Shown here: positions 10,693 to 23,109 of the stretch, one piece after another
How the letters are laid out: each line of letters begins with the position of its first letter
Numbering within the stretch: the first letter of the stretch is position 1
Source: Persicaria tinctoria
Taxonomy: Eukaryota; Streptophyta; Magnoliopsida; Caryophyllales; Polygonaceae
Direction of reading: 5' to 3'
NCBI GenBank assembly: GCA_037127255.1
Contig: JBANSL010000009.1
Location: forward strand, 30,605,475-30,669,474
DNA length: 64,000 nt
The notes under the pieces: model-generated
Told to the model about the DNA's origin: nothing
What the model saw: only the letters and a program-made list of their open reading frames with translations
Database searches by the model: none
Position numbers and translations under genes: made by a program

Positions 10693-10975
10693 ACTCGATC
10701 TAGAGTTACTGTTGTCGATCTAGAGGAAGCCTTTGTCGATCTCGAGTGGGCTTTGTCGAGATCGAGTACACAGTTGTCTTCATCGAGTTTCTGTCGTCGA
10801 TTCCGAACTTGTCTGGACTTGCCCTAGTCGATCTCGAGTAGGTGTGGTCGAGATCGAGTTGATTTGCCTGTCGAGTTGTTTTGCTTTCGTTTCTGAGTTT
10901 CTGTTGTCGACCTTCCCTAGTCGATATAGAGGACAGCTACTCGAGATCGAGTAGCTTCTGTGTCCTCGCCTTTGT
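10693..10975. repeat. TCGA-rich array in R/U5 (3' LTR)
   Basis: Matches 3410-3690. One difference makes the last unit near 10936 a longer perfect inverted repeat (CTACTCGA...TCGAGTAG). Confidence 0.85.
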
Positions 10976-11254
10976 TTTTGCTTTGCTTTGTCTTTTCTTG
11001 TCTTCGTTTAGTTCATTGCTTTTGTTTGTTATTTTCTGCTTTTATTTCTATTTCTTTCCTTGTTTCTGTCTTTCTGCTGCTCTGTCTGTGAGAATTTATA
11101 GCTACCTGAGAACTGCTGACGTGCTTCCTCGTGGATTCGATCCTGATTTTCTCTTACTACAACGGGAGGAAGTCTTGTATTTATTTGCTGAGACAGGGAA
11201 GTCAGTCTGATCTTTATATTTATTTCATACTTGACCCTCCTGCTGCAAACAACA

Positions 11255-11259
11255 ATAGC
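11255..11259. repeat. Target site duplication, right copy (ATAGC)
   Basis: Exact repeat of 1683-1687, immediately after the final CA of the 3' LTR. Confidence 0.95.
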
Positions 11260-14198
11260 CATGCATCTTATCGTGTTGAAATATGTCTTATAGGACCCAT
11301 GAATTATGGCTTGTGTGTATTCATGCTCAACTTGCATTATGATCTGCTCTTTCGTGGAATAGACTTCGCAAGGTCTTGTATTCTTTCCAACATCTCTAAT
11401 GTGCGATCTTTTTAACTGGTTAGGAATTGATAGACCCCGTTATAGAGTTAGTGCCTATTTTTGAACGCATGTTAAAGCATTACGTGATTATCAATGTGTG
11501 CCTATCATCTCATCACTTGATGTTGTTTCTGCATGTCCCCTGACATTCTTAATGCTTTTGTAAATGAATAATCTGGCACCTCGTATGTCCACACACACAT
11601 CACGATAGCTATAAGGCACTCGCATGATTACCCTTGCAGGCATAATGTAGCTTACCATCCCCTTGAAACATGATACCTTAGGAGCATTGTCTTGTTTCGC
11701 ACTATGATATGCGCATGACTCCTTCATCACAACTGCTTATATTACTTTTATATGGGCTAATGATTGGGTGCAATAATAGTCCTTCTTAAACTTCTATGAC
11801 TCGTCCCACTATTATGTGGAGTTGCTCGATGCATCTTATTCATATACATTTGTGACTGTCATGTAGTACCTTGCAAAATCTATGTCTGCAGAGATATGAC
11901 TTGTACGATCGCATGCTCAACTTGCATCTCATGTAGCCACTCTTGTCATAGGTTGTGATAGCCTTGTTATACTCTCTCTACATGATCTTATGACTGTCCA
12001 AGCATGTTAAATATTGTTAGTCCAGTTAGAATGCTATGCCTCCACAGAGTTGTCTCATGCTAAGTATGATTAGTGACATGCTTAGGAGTGTTCTCATCTG
12101 AATTGTTGTCCTTATCACATGATCCCCTTCCAATGCTTAATTGAATGAACTCATACTTTTATGAAATGTTTGTTAATTAGTAGTTGAATACCCTGTTGCA
12201 TGTTATACCCTGCGACATGGTAGATGCATGTATACATGAACTGTGATTTTGGTGACCAATTGTTCCTCAATGACTACCTTTGATTGCGCTTTTTCCTTAA
12301 ATATATAGTATTAGTATGATGAAGGACTTACTTTCCCCATAGCTCATTGTGTGTTGACATCCCACGCTTACCTTATCATTATGAGAAATCATTGCTATAA
12401 GATGTGATTACTGTACCGCTTTTATATGACCTGCCCATGTGCACTTGTTATGAGTAATTTACCCTACCTGTAATGCTCTGTAATGTTTACTAGATTCTGC
12501 ATAAGCTATGTGTCGCACCAATCTATCATTGCATTCGTATATACATGTTTCTTATACATATCAAGCTTGTCTGATATATGAAATAAAAAGTTGCTAGCTA
12601 GTCCCTTATGCCCCATCCAGAACTCGATCGTGCTTCTAGTTGCCCCTATTTGTTAACATTTTTCATTAAGGTAGGTACATGTTAGTGTCCAGTGATGCAA
12701 CTAGTTTACTCCATGATTGGTATGTGTTTTTACTTGCTGCACTTGTAACCTCGTAGAGTTCCATAAGGGCACCTTACTCCATCTTGGGTTGGGATCTTGC
12801 TCTTTTTTCCCATCGTGTCATCATTAGTTGGTCTGTGTTTGATTCCATGGGGAGTCCGGGTTGTCCTTCTTGTCTCTCCCCCATCTCCACTAACTTAAAA
12901 GTTGCTTGCAATACTTTGACGAACGATGGCGTAGGAAAGAGCACATTTAGCCAAATAGCACGGGAGCGGCACACCGGAAGCACGGTGGGCCCATAAACCC
13001 CAGGTCTCAGAACTGACATATTGATTCTTTGAATGATGAACTGGTGGTGGATGTTACTTGGTCACTTTTACTTATGATTATGAATTTTAGTGCTTTGGTG
13101 TTCCTATGTGACTGACTTTGTGATATGATTGGTGTTCTGTGTCGGTAAGCCTTGCCTGTTTCTTTTACTCATGGAACGTGAACTATACTTGTTGAGATCT
13201 TGACCTTGTATTTAGTAATCATGATATTATGTGCCCCGTTAATATGTGACAGTATGTTATTGTGATGTTGGCTTGATATTACTTTTGCTCAAATTATTAA
13301 TAGCATGATGTAATGTGATAACTTCACTTGCTATGCCAATACCTGATATTCTGCAATACTTGCTGAGCATGATAGTATCTTGAGACTTATGACATGTGAC
13401 TGTTTGAGTCAATGAGAGACAATGATGTATAAACCTAGTATGATATCATGTTATATGTTGATATAGAATACTTGGAAATTAAGTGATAGTAGAGTGTAGA
13501 GTCCATAGTATAAGGATGCGTGTTATCCTGATATAATGATATGCGATGTCCTGTTAAGTCGAATGTTGTTCTGATTATATTTTGTGCTTGCTATGTTGTT
13601 AGACTTTGATATTGCTGAACCATGAGAGCATGGGAGGTTCTATGTTGATAAATTGAATATTGAATTGCTGAAACGTGATTGTGGTGATGCCTCTATGCAT
13701 TGATATTTCAAAATTGATTTTCGGCTAAATCCTTTGCTATGAAAATGGTGAATATCTTGGCTTGCTGAATCTTGTTGAAATGGAATTTCGTTGTGCTGAC
13801 TTGTTGCCCTTCTATTAGATTGACACCCAATTGTGACGAATTCTGCTATGTGGTAATGGTAAGAAGGAAACCATGTTGATGTGATTTGCTAAGGTTGAGG
13901 CTTGATTTGTTTATGTCCTACCCTTTCAAAAATGACATTCCTACTTGATGCATTCTTATTTGGTTGACGCCTAAAACATGGAATGCTAATGTTGAGTGTT
14001 GACGTTCCAATATACTGGTGTGCGGCAATGTTGGTAATGGCTATTCATGTTACGGTTTTAGCGTGGCCAATTTTGGCATTTGGTTGTTTATGATGTGGCA
14101 TGTCTTGGTTATATCGATTCTCATAATGGCTATAGAGATTCGTAGATTGGAATTGTTTTGAGATTGGAACCTAGGAAGAGAATATGAGTTTAACCCTT

Positions 14199-14220
14199 AG
14201 AGGTGGATGATTCCACCTCT
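14199..14220. repeat. Conserved perfect hairpin in retroelement interior
   Basis: Two 9-bp arms, AGAGGTGGA and TCCACCTCT, flank the four bases TGAT. The same hairpin occurs inverted and unchanged at 29401-29422 in the third copy, although surrounding sequence has diverged. Confidence 0.8.
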
Positions 14221-14814
14221 TGAGTTCTGAACTTGTTTGACTAATTTGGGATGCGAAAGGTTTTGAAGGAGTTTGGAAACGACTAACTCGAATTTTGAAA
14301 AGCTTTGGATGGTTTTGGAATTGAGAGGTTTGCTTGATTTGAAAAGGTATCGAACGGTTTTGGAAAAAAAAAATTAACTTGGATTTTGAGAGACCTAACG
14401 CGATCGAAAATTTCCAAGATTTTGAGGTCAATCTTTTTCAACTGTGGAATCCCCTTTGAAACTTTTCAAACCCGAGCTACTCTATGATACTTCACGAAGT
14501 GGATACAAGCATTTTATGGGGGCGCTTGTAGGGTGCTTGCTAAGACCTAGTGATGATATTGTAGAACTTTTAGAGTCGTGGTACTTCAGAAAAGTCGAAG
14601 CGAGGATGTGATAGGGGCGCTTATTGCATACTTGTCAAGGTCAATTAGAGATGTCACGACTGTGACTAGGACGTTGTGAGAATCCCGGAAGACGCAACCG
14701 AGATGATTACAAGATCTTTGGACATGGTCCCTGGACTCATCAATTTCAAACTTCTTCCCCTACTTTGTTTTGGTTTTAGTCTAAAGGACGAGACTTGTTT
14801 TTAGACGTGGATGA

Positions 14815-17310
14815 TGTAAATGCTCGGATTTTTAAATCCTAACTTTCGGAAAAGGAAATTAAAAATGAATTTAAAATGGATTAATTTGGATTTTTCAAGG
14901 AAAACTCGTCCTAAATATAATGAATCAAACTTGAAATTCTTAGAGCGAATTCCAGCATAATTTTTAACTTTAAAGATCGACTCCGTCTTTCACCCCGATA
15001 TTCAAAAAAATATCATTCGAATTGCGATATCCTGTTAGAGTTTTAAAAATTGAATTGATCAAGTGAGCGAATTTCGGGATTTATTTTACGCGTATCTTGA
15101 ATTATAAATTGGGACCACTACATTGTCCTCTTCCTCTATTATTATCCAAAAATTCAGCTCTTTGTTTCTTTCTAAATGTAGGCAAACACCCACACCTCTC
15201 ACCTCTTCTTCACCCATACCTCCTTACTCCCTTGGGCAGTCAAACCTAACAAATCCCACGCCTTCTGAGGCCAAATTTGTTCAGAGAATCACACTGCACA
15301 CCTCGCTCTCTCCCATTTCGATTTCAATCCTCACCCAAAATATATCTTATCCTCTTCCACCCTCCTTGGTTCCGAGCACCCATGTTCCCCTCCCGAGGCG
15401 TCGAGCCGAGCATATCCTTTCTTTTCCTCCTCTCGCATCCGAGCAACACCACCACACCTCCGAGTGCCCTATTTCTCAACGAAGGCCATCAGGCACCGCA
15501 CATTGCCTCCTCCTTCGATTCCAATTTCTCTGAGGACCACTCCACCTCCTCCGATGTCCGAGACGGAGGCTGCAACAAGCCAAGCAGCCCAGAGCCACAG
15601 TCGAGCCGCTTTACCCCTCCTCCCTTGTTCCTACGACTTCCGAGCCGGGTAAGGTCCGCTTTGCTTCCTTTTGCTTCGAAACATGGTAAAGGGGTCACCT
15701 TTAAATGCTTTTCTTCTGTCCTAGGCCGGAAGCCCTCTAATTCCGACCCCGGCAGACCAGATCGAGCTCCGACGGACCGTTCCGACGAAGACTTCGACGC
15801 TCTCGGTGAGCCCTCGCCTCCATTTCCCTTCTTCCTACTTGTCGATTTCGTGTCTATGGGTGTCGATTGGGTGGTCGGAGTCCAAAATCGTCGCCGGCAA
15901 CCCTCCCTTTCCCTCTCCCTCTTGCTGGTTTTCAAACGCAGGCAGTGGGTAGGAGACGTGTGAACAGTAGACATTGGGCCGATTTTTCTTTTGTTTTAAA
16001 AAGGACGGGTTCGGTTCAGTTTCCTTTAAATAAAAATGAAACCGATTCATTAAAGGGAATGGGTTGGGTTTTGTGGATTCGGAATTTAAAAGATAAAATT
16101 TGGGCCTAATTCCAATTGGGCTTGATTTTTTATAAAATGAGCCTAATAATATTATGTTTTAGACTATAAAAGGGATTTTCGATTTAGCAAAATATATTTA
16201 TTAAAAATTGATTGGGTTTTGGTGTTCTATTTTATCTAATTATTGATGATGTTGATTTATGAATACGATTTGTCAAGATGGGTTTATTTGATGTTTATCT
16301 TGGAAAAATGTTATTTGAAGTACTTAAAAATGGGTTCTAGGTTTTGAAATAAAAATGTCAGAATTACTTCTATTATATGATTTTGAGAAGTTGGATTTAA
16401 GGTTTAAATGTTTAATGTCGGGATTCCTTAACCTCGCCACTTGATTGAGACTTAATGATTTGATGCCTTGATGATTTAGGAACCTTGTTGATTGACTTAA
16501 CCTAACATGTCGGATTTCGAACTCTTATAACTTATACCGTTTACGGATGTTACGCTTTGGTTTTGAAATGGGGATTTGACATGAGTAAAGATGAGTTATG
16601 GAAACTTGATGGGTATTTGGAAATCTCGAATAGCTTGGTTTTCAGATGTTTTCTCGTATTGGAAAATGACTTTGAAATGGTTTAACTTTCGGATGGTTTT
16701 GGGAACATAGTCTCTGTATGTGTGATTAGTAGCACTATAGCTTACCACATTCATTATAATTATAATAGGTGCTTGTTGATTGTTGGACTCTGCTCTTTGG
16801 TATATCTTGTTGTTCGGCTTTCCAAGTGAGTTCCTATATGAGCTCACTCAGATTCGAAAAGAGATCTCTCTGCTTGTAGCCATGTGCATACTAGGTGCTT
16901 GCATTCATAATAAAGCATGCCATGTAGTATCCTGCTAGGATTGCACTCATGATTGAGCATTCGTTTACTCATTGCTTTTGTAAGCAGAACAATCGTTATA
17001 TGTGAAGTAACTAGAGTCTTTGCTAAGGTTATAGGATGGCCCAGTCTCATCGGATCCCGTCCTGAGTCAATCAAGTCATGAAACTTCCTTTACTTATATT
17101 ATGAGTTGCCTGCAGGCTTATGGATACGGGTTGGGCATGCGTGCCACCCGATTATAATGGAATGCATTCACGAGTTGACCAGTCTCCGCCCTATCGGAAG
17201 GGGGTGGAGGTAGGAGAGGGATATACCACTTGGTATTCGGTGCTAAGGCTTTATTATATTTATGCACTTGATCTTAGGAGCATGTTAGTGTGTTAATATT
17301 CCGCTCTGCA
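14815..17310 (+). repeat. 3' LTR of older retroelement (left arm of the inverted pair)
   Basis: It opens TGTAAATGCTCGG directly after the conserved purine-rich block. A GC-rich, CT-rich stretch at about 15120-15960 gives open frames on both strands with no recognisable domain; they are treated as LTR sequence because the corresponding parts of the inverted copies do not keep those frames. The right limit is taken from where homology with the inverted arm stops (CCGCTCTGC at 17310); the exact CA end is uncertain. Confidence 0.72.
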
Positions 17311-17371
17311 AAACAAACCTAAACAAGTAGACACATACACACGCTAATCCTAATAAAGATGCTTCTAGATG

Positions 17372-19752
17372 CAAGGCGGAATATTAACACACTAACATGC
17401 TCCTAAAATCAAGTGCGTAAATATAATAAGGCCTTAGCACCGAATACCAAGTGATATATCCCCCTCCCACCTCCACCCCCTTCCGATAGGGCGGAGACTG
17501 GCCAGCTCGTGAATGCATTCCATTATAATTGGGTGGCACGCATGCCCAACCCGTATCCACAATAAAGCCCGCATGCAGCAGACCCGTATCCACAATAATT
17601 CCATGACTCGATTGACTCAGGACGGGACCCGATGAGACTAGGGCATCCTATAACCTTAGCAAAGACTCTAGTTACTTCACAGATAACATCCGTTCTGTTT
17701 ACAAAAGCAATGAGTAAACGAATGTTCAATCATGAGTGCAATCCTAGCAGGATACTACATGACATGCTTTATTATGATTGCAAGCACCTAGTATGCACAT
17801 GACTACAAGCAGGGATATCTCTTTTCGAATCTGAGTGAGCTCATATAGAAACTCACCTGGAAGTGCAGAACAGCAAAAGGCAACAACTAGGTATACAGAA
17901 AGCCAACATGTCACATATGATCACCTAACACATATATAAGTAATATAAATAAGTCTACTTCTAATGTTACTTAAGCATATAATATCACACACAAGTCATC
18001 AAATTTATTCCTCATTTTCCCAAGATTTCCCAAAACTCTTTTAAAACCTCAAGTTAGATCAAATCACCATTCAAAACGCTTTTTCAAATCATTCAAAAAT
18101 CAATTTATAAAACATTACCCTTTCATCAGCTTATTTTATTATTATTTCAAGACAAATCCGACAAGGTTAGTATATTTCCAAAATCCTCTTTTTAGTTTTA
18201 TTAAATCAATTCTCCATTTATCAAAAACAATTTTCAAACTTGAAAACCTTTTCCAAATTCTTTTCTTTTTAAAATTCAAGTCCACAATTATTATAGTTTT
18301 AAATCTCAACAATGATATTTTATAATACATAATATTCCATTTATTCATTAAATAATTAATATGTAAGTCTCGACTCACTTTTATCACATTTTTGACACAA
18401 TAATCACCCCAAAATAGGCCTAAGCAAGATTAGGCCCAATCCTTCTTTAAATCCGGATCTAAGTAAAACCCCAACCCAGTCTCTTACTTTTTAATAAGCG
18501 GTTCACTGATTAAAAGGTTGAACCGAACCCATTTATTTAAAACAGAAAACCGGACCAAATTGAATCACTATTCATCGCCTTCCCCCTATACTCCCTGCGT
18601 TCGAAATTCAGTAAGAGGATGAGGGACATGGGAAGCTCGCTGGCGACACCGCACTCCGACCACCCAAACAACACTCATGGACATGGAATCGACAAGAAAG
18701 AGGAAGAGAAATGGAGTGCTCACCGAGGTTTCGAAGGTTCACCGGAAAACGCCGTCGAGGCTCTATTGGGCTCGGTCTTGTCTCATCGGAGCTGGGACTT
18801 CGTCAGAGGTTTCCTAGGGAGGGCGGAGGAGTGTTAAATGTGAGGCTTTTCGCATTTTGGAATCGAAAGGACAGAAAATGGGCCTTACCGCTCGGAATTG
18901 GGAGGACACAGGAGGGAAGGAGGCGGTGGCGCGTCGGCTGCTCCGGGAGGATCTGCTGCTGCACCTGGCGTCTAGAGGGGTGTGGAGATGTCGCGGAGTG
19001 CTACTTGCAGAAGATGGAGGAGAAGCGGGGATGGGCTGCTCGGCTGCGTGCGTAGCCGGCGGCGACAGAGGTGTAGGTGTGGAGACTGGTGATGAAATGT
19101 GGTGGTGATTGTGGTTGAGGCGCTTGGGGCTTCCCTGAAACCGAAATGAAAGAAGGAGAGAGAAGTTGTTTGTATTGGGGGGGGGGGGGGCTGATGGCTC
19201 CAGATTCAAAATGAAAGGAGGAGGAAGGGCTACCGCTTTGAAGACAGTAGGTGAGGAGAGGGTTGCAGCCGTCCGGACAAAGAGAGGGAGGAGATTTGTA
19301 TGTGATTGGTCAAACTGAACAACAATCAGATGAAGATAAGGGAGTATTGGGGATTGAATTTGGATGGATGGATTTGGCGTGGGTTCTGTTCCACTTCAGA
19401 GAGCATCTGCTGCCTGTTGCTACTCGACAAAGGGAAAGGGGGAAAAGAGTTGGAAAACAGATAGAGGAAGACACCTACAAAGTCTAAGAGGGGTCCCAAG
19501 ACCCTAAATTCAAAATACCCAAAAACAAATCCCGAAGCTCTCTTTGTCGATCTTATCCCGACTCGATTAAAATAACGCTTTAAAATTATGAAGATATCGA
19601 CATTCTCAAGTTTATTTCAAATCCCGAGGTAAAATGACGAAATAAATCTCCAAATGTTCAAAATTGGGCCGAAATTCTCTTCAAGGATTCTAAAATACTA
19701 TTATTATATAATTTATTTTCAAATTGTTATTTTAAAACTCGAGGCCTTTACA
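17372..19752 (-). repeat. Inverted LTR of the same family (right arm)
   Basis: Read on the minus strand it starts TGTAAAGGCCTCGAG at 19752 and runs to about 17372. Near the centre it is about 94% identical to the left arm by hand count (17120-17307 against its partner), while outer parts such as 18390-18700 are much more diverged from 15840-16130. No interior follows beyond 19752, so it is a solo LTR or a truncated copy. Open frames within 18619-19487 are LTR sequence. A run of twelve G lies at about 19179-19190. Confidence 0.72.
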
Positions 19753-19890
19753 AGGAATATAAATATAATTTTTATAATTTTTTTTAAGACTAAATAAATG
19801 TTAAATATTTTTGTGATGTAGGGAGGGGGGTAGGAAGATATTGTAGGAGATCGGGCATGCTGTGCATGAGGCTAGATTGTATAATCCAAT

Positions 19891-19970
<80 letters not shown>

Positions 19971-20006
19971 TATTTTAAATGTAAAAACTCCTTAACGTGT
20001 AAAATT

Positions 20007-20080
<74 letters not shown>
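19753..20080. repeat. TA microsatellites with an isolated TIR piece
   Basis: Two (TA)n tracts, about 19892-19968 and 20008-20081, flank a 40-bp segment (tttattttaaatgtaaaaac...) that duplicates the terminal inverted repeat of the element starting at 20081. The piece may be a relic of an earlier insertion or a terminal duplication. Open frames of alternating Ile/Tyr here are artefacts. Confidence 0.8.
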
Positions 20081-20086
<6 letters not shown>

Positions 20087-21640
20087 TTACTTTAAATGTA
20101 AAAACTCCTTAACGTGTAAAATTTGCTTATCGCGTAAAATTTTCTAATGGGCCTAGTTTAATTACTAATGGGCCTAATTTCATTAGTAGAATATCTGCCC
20201 CCCTGCCCATGCATATGCCCCCCTAATTTCATTAGTAGAATATCTGGGACCAGAATTTTTTTTTTTTAAAATTTTTTTTTTTTTCGTGTTAACACTTTCT
20301 GCTGTGCAAGTATAACTTGCTTTTGTGCACATATAACATCTTATTGTGCAAATATAGGCTTAATTATGATTTTTATGCTAAAATAGAAGAACCTAATCGA
20401 CCTAAAGCATATCGCAATAAAATTCTAAAATTCAATTAGCTCATGATTCACAAACAATTTGACAATGCTATAAACATGAAATTAGCTCCAAATCAACCCA
20501 ACATCACAACTATATAATCAATTTGAATGTTGGCAAAAAAACCTCAAATTCTAAAATATATCGCAATAAAATTCTAAAATCCAATTAGATCATGATCCAT
20601 AAACAATTTGACAATGCTATGAACATGAAATTAGCTCCAAATCAACCCAACAACAGAACCATATCATCAATTTCAGTCAATTTGGTTGTTGGCAAAAAAC
20701 CCCAAATTCTAAAGCATATCGCAATATAAAATTCCAAACTTCAATTAGCTCATGATCCATAAACAATTTGACAATGATATGAACATGAAATTATCTCAAA
20801 ATCAACCCAACAACACAACCATATCATTAATTTCAATCAATTTGGCTTTTGTCAAAAAGCCCCAAATTCTAAAGCATATCGCACTATAAAATTCTAAAAT
20901 CCAATTAGCTAATGATCTATAAACAATTTGACAATGATGTGAACATGAAATTAGCTCAAAATCAACCCAACAACACAACCATATCATCAATTTCAATCAA
21001 TTTGGCTTTTGTCAAAAAGCCCCAAATTCCGCTCCTAAATCAAACCCTAGGTTTTCAATCTCAACCTAAATCATTCAAACAATCTAAATAACTGTAATAA
21101 ACAAGTTTAGAGTTATAAATCATACCAAATTCGAGTGGAAACAAGGAGCAAAATCGGGATTTCGAAGGTATTCCGAGCCAAAAGAACCGATTAGCGTTGT
21201 TGGGGAAGATGGGCTCGGCGTGGGCTCGGCTGGGCACGAACCAAGGGGGTTCCGGTGTCCGGTGAGGGGGTTCGAGCGGGCGGGGGCTGGTGGCCGGAGG
21301 TGGCTCGTGGGTGGCGTGGATAGCGAGGAGAGAAGCAGCGTGCTGTGGGTCGACTCAGCGCTGCACTTTGCTGGTGGGCGCGCCGGGGCTGGCTCGAACA
21401 GGGCTACGTCTGGGCTCAGTAGGTGCGCACAGGGGTGGGCTCGAGTGCGGCTAGGGGCTGGTGGCCGGAGGTGGCTCGAGGTGGGTGTGGGAGTCCGAGA
21501 GAGAAGCCGATGCTGGCCTGATCGGTGCTTTACCTGTGAAGCCCGGGATGTTGTCCTGTTGATTTATTAAAAAAATTAAGTTTTACACGTTAAGCAAATT
21601 TTACACGTTAAGAATGTTTTACATTTTAAAGCCTCCCTAT
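20081..21640. mobile_element. Non-autonomous TIR transposon, 1.56 kb
   Basis: The left end (TAGGGTTTACTTTAAATG..., about 65 bp) matches the reverse complement of the right end (TAGGGAGGCTTTAAAATG...) including repeated TTAACGTGTAAAA units. It lies in TA-rich flanks, so target duplications cannot be told apart. Inside are a tandem array (about 20400-21030) and a GC-rich block (21160-21560) whose open frame has no recognisable domain and looks like a captured gene edge. No transposase is present. The superfamily is not assigned. Confidence 0.72.
20400..21030. repeat. Tandem repeat, about 155-bp unit, four copies
   Basis: Units contain GCATATCGCAATAAAATTC and TTTGACAATG at near-regular spacing (starts near 20407, 20560, 20714 and 20873). 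The unit is AT-rich, non-coding and internal to the TIR element. Confidence 0.8.
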
Positions 21641-22235
21641 ATATAACCAGGTACAAATAATACTGCTGTATGTGTACTACAAGTATATACAAAAGAAGCA
21701 GAGTTTTGACGAGGATGATGACCCTAAAGGCCGCTACAATTACATGGAAGCTGAACCCAAAGATAGTGTTGGCATGATCATTGATCATGCCAACAACTAC
21801 TTTGTAGATTTGTGTTTTGCAGCAAATAACAATTATTCCATACTAGGATATATACATTCTGTAGTATTTGCATTATGCAGATTTAAATCTTGTATTTGTT
21901 GCTATTTATAATTTGTTCATCTACAAATATAGCTAAGAAGTTAATTAATTGGAGTAGTGAGTAAAGTCTATGACTTGGTCACATCAACCACTACAACTTT
22001 CAAGTGCAAGCATAACAACAACCACACAGATTTCATCCATACAATCAAACCATCATTTCAAAAGCATAGTAAAAAGAAACAAATCACATGCATATGAGAA
22101 AATTAAACGAGGGAACAGACTACAGGTGAAAGGCTAACCTGCTGCTTGGAGTGGGCATGGATGGATCTATGTATAATTGGATTCGTCAATTGCGATTGCG
22201 CTTGCAAGTAATCTATTAAGCACGTATAAAATAAT
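21641..22235. other. AT-rich spacer, no gene seen
   Basis: No domain, RNA gene or repeat boundary is recognised. One short palindrome, ATCATTGATCATGCCAAC with its mirrored context near 21770-21795, is visible. Confidence 0.5.
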
Positions 22236-23060
22236 ATTGAGAAAAAAAGAATATCATGTTTAGCACAATTTCACAAATCTCAATTGTTGTGCAAATATAA
22301 TCTATTGTTGAGTAAAAATAAATAATGTTGAGTAAATTTCCACGAATCCTCCATGTTGTGCAATTATAGTCTATTGATGAGCAAAAATAAGACCACGTTG
22401 TATAATAATCTATTGAGAACTATAAAATAATATTAAGAAAAAAATAAGATCATGTTGAGCACAATTTCACAAGTCTCAATTGTTGTGCAAAATATAATCT
22501 ATTGTTGAGCAAAAATAAGATAATGTTGAGCAAATTTCCACCAATCCCCCATGTTATGCAATCATAGTCTATTGATGAGCAAAAATAAGACCATGTTCTG
22601 CAATAATCTATTGAGCAACTATAAAATAATATTGAGAAAAAATAAGATCATGTTGAGCATAATTTCACAAGTATCAATTGTTGTGCAAAATATAATCTAT
22701 TGTTGAGCAAAAATAAGAACATATTGAGCATAATTCCACCAATCCCCCATGTTATGCAATCATAGTCTATTGATGAGCAAAAATAAGACCAAGTTATACA
22801 ATAATCTATTGAGAAACTATAAAATAATATTGAGAAAAAATAAGATCATGTTGAACACAATTTCACGACTCTCAATTGTTGTGCAAATATAATCTATTGG
22901 TGAGCAAAAATAAGATCATGTTGAGCAAATTTCCACCAATCCCCCATGTTGTGCAATTATAGTCTATTGATGAGCAAAAATAATACCATGTTGAGCAATA
23001 ATCTATTCAGCTACTATAAAATTATATTGAGAAAAAATAAGATATGTTGAGCACAATTTC
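22236..23060. repeat. 198-bp tandem repeat array
   Basis: The phrase CAATTGTTGTGCAAA recurs at about 22280, 22478, 22676 and 22874, a steady 198-bp period. Units also contain GTTGAGCAAAAATAAG and CCACCAATCCCCCATGTT. Partial copies of the same unit reappear at about 60960-61020, 61330-61410, 62640-62940 and 63330-63410, linking this region to the element at the right end of the window. Confidence 0.85.
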
Positions 23061-23109
23061 AATTTTATATTTGCACTTTTTAAAACTAAAACTGCACATT
23101 CAAACTAAA

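Larger units (their letters stand above)
1688..11254 (+). mobile_element. Non-autonomous Athila-like LTR retrotransposon (gag-protease only)
   Basis: A complete 9567-bp insertion: LTR (1688-3970), tRNA-Asp primer binding site (3974-3990), gag with a CCHC knuckle, aspartic protease, an integrase-tail-like segment, a purine-rich tract and the second LTR (8971-11254), flanked by ATAGC. Reverse transcriptase, RNase H and the integrase catalytic core are absent although the 5000-bp interior is otherwise continuous; an array of TCGA-rich repeats occupies the place between protease and integrase tail. It must have been mobilised by enzymes from a related full-length element. A hand count gives about 27 substitutions between the LTRs (about 1.2%), so the insertion is recent. 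The Athila assignment rests on the Asp PBS, the gag core ending FFPPAKTA, the protease DLGAS motif and the purine tract after the coding region. Confidence 0.93.
8971..11254 (+). repeat. 3' LTR
   Basis: It is 2284 bp, opens TGTTGTGAGC and closes AAACAACA, and is directly followed by ATAGC. By hand it differs from the 5' LTR at about 27 positions plus a one-base T insertion near 10979. Several differences cluster in the first 280 bp (near 9054-9061, 9072, 9107-9133, 9237-9256 and 9335). It carries the same TCGA arrays (about 9208-9838 and 10693-10975). Confidence 0.96.
11255..14814 (+). mobile_element. Interior of older LTR retroelement, part 2 (non-coding)
   Basis: No gag or pol domain is readable. 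The region aligns in reverse orientation with the third copy at 28810-33780 at clear anchor points: 12960-13030 with 30940-31000, the hairpin at 14199 with 29401, about 14495-14560 with 29080-29135, and the purine-rich block 14786-14814 with 28810-28840. A long interior without protein genes is what is called a LARD-type element. The GGACGAGACTTG phrase just before TGTAAA resembles the 3' end of Tekay/Del chromoviruses, so that lineage is the likeliest source of the enzymes. Confidence 0.7.

Noticed and set aside
15123..15974. Open frames on both strands in the GC/CT-rich part of the LTR
   Set aside because: No domain, and the inverted and third copies do not keep these frames.
19857..20147. 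Ile/Tyr alternating open frames (also 41913-42287)
   Set aside because: Pure translation of TA microsatellites.
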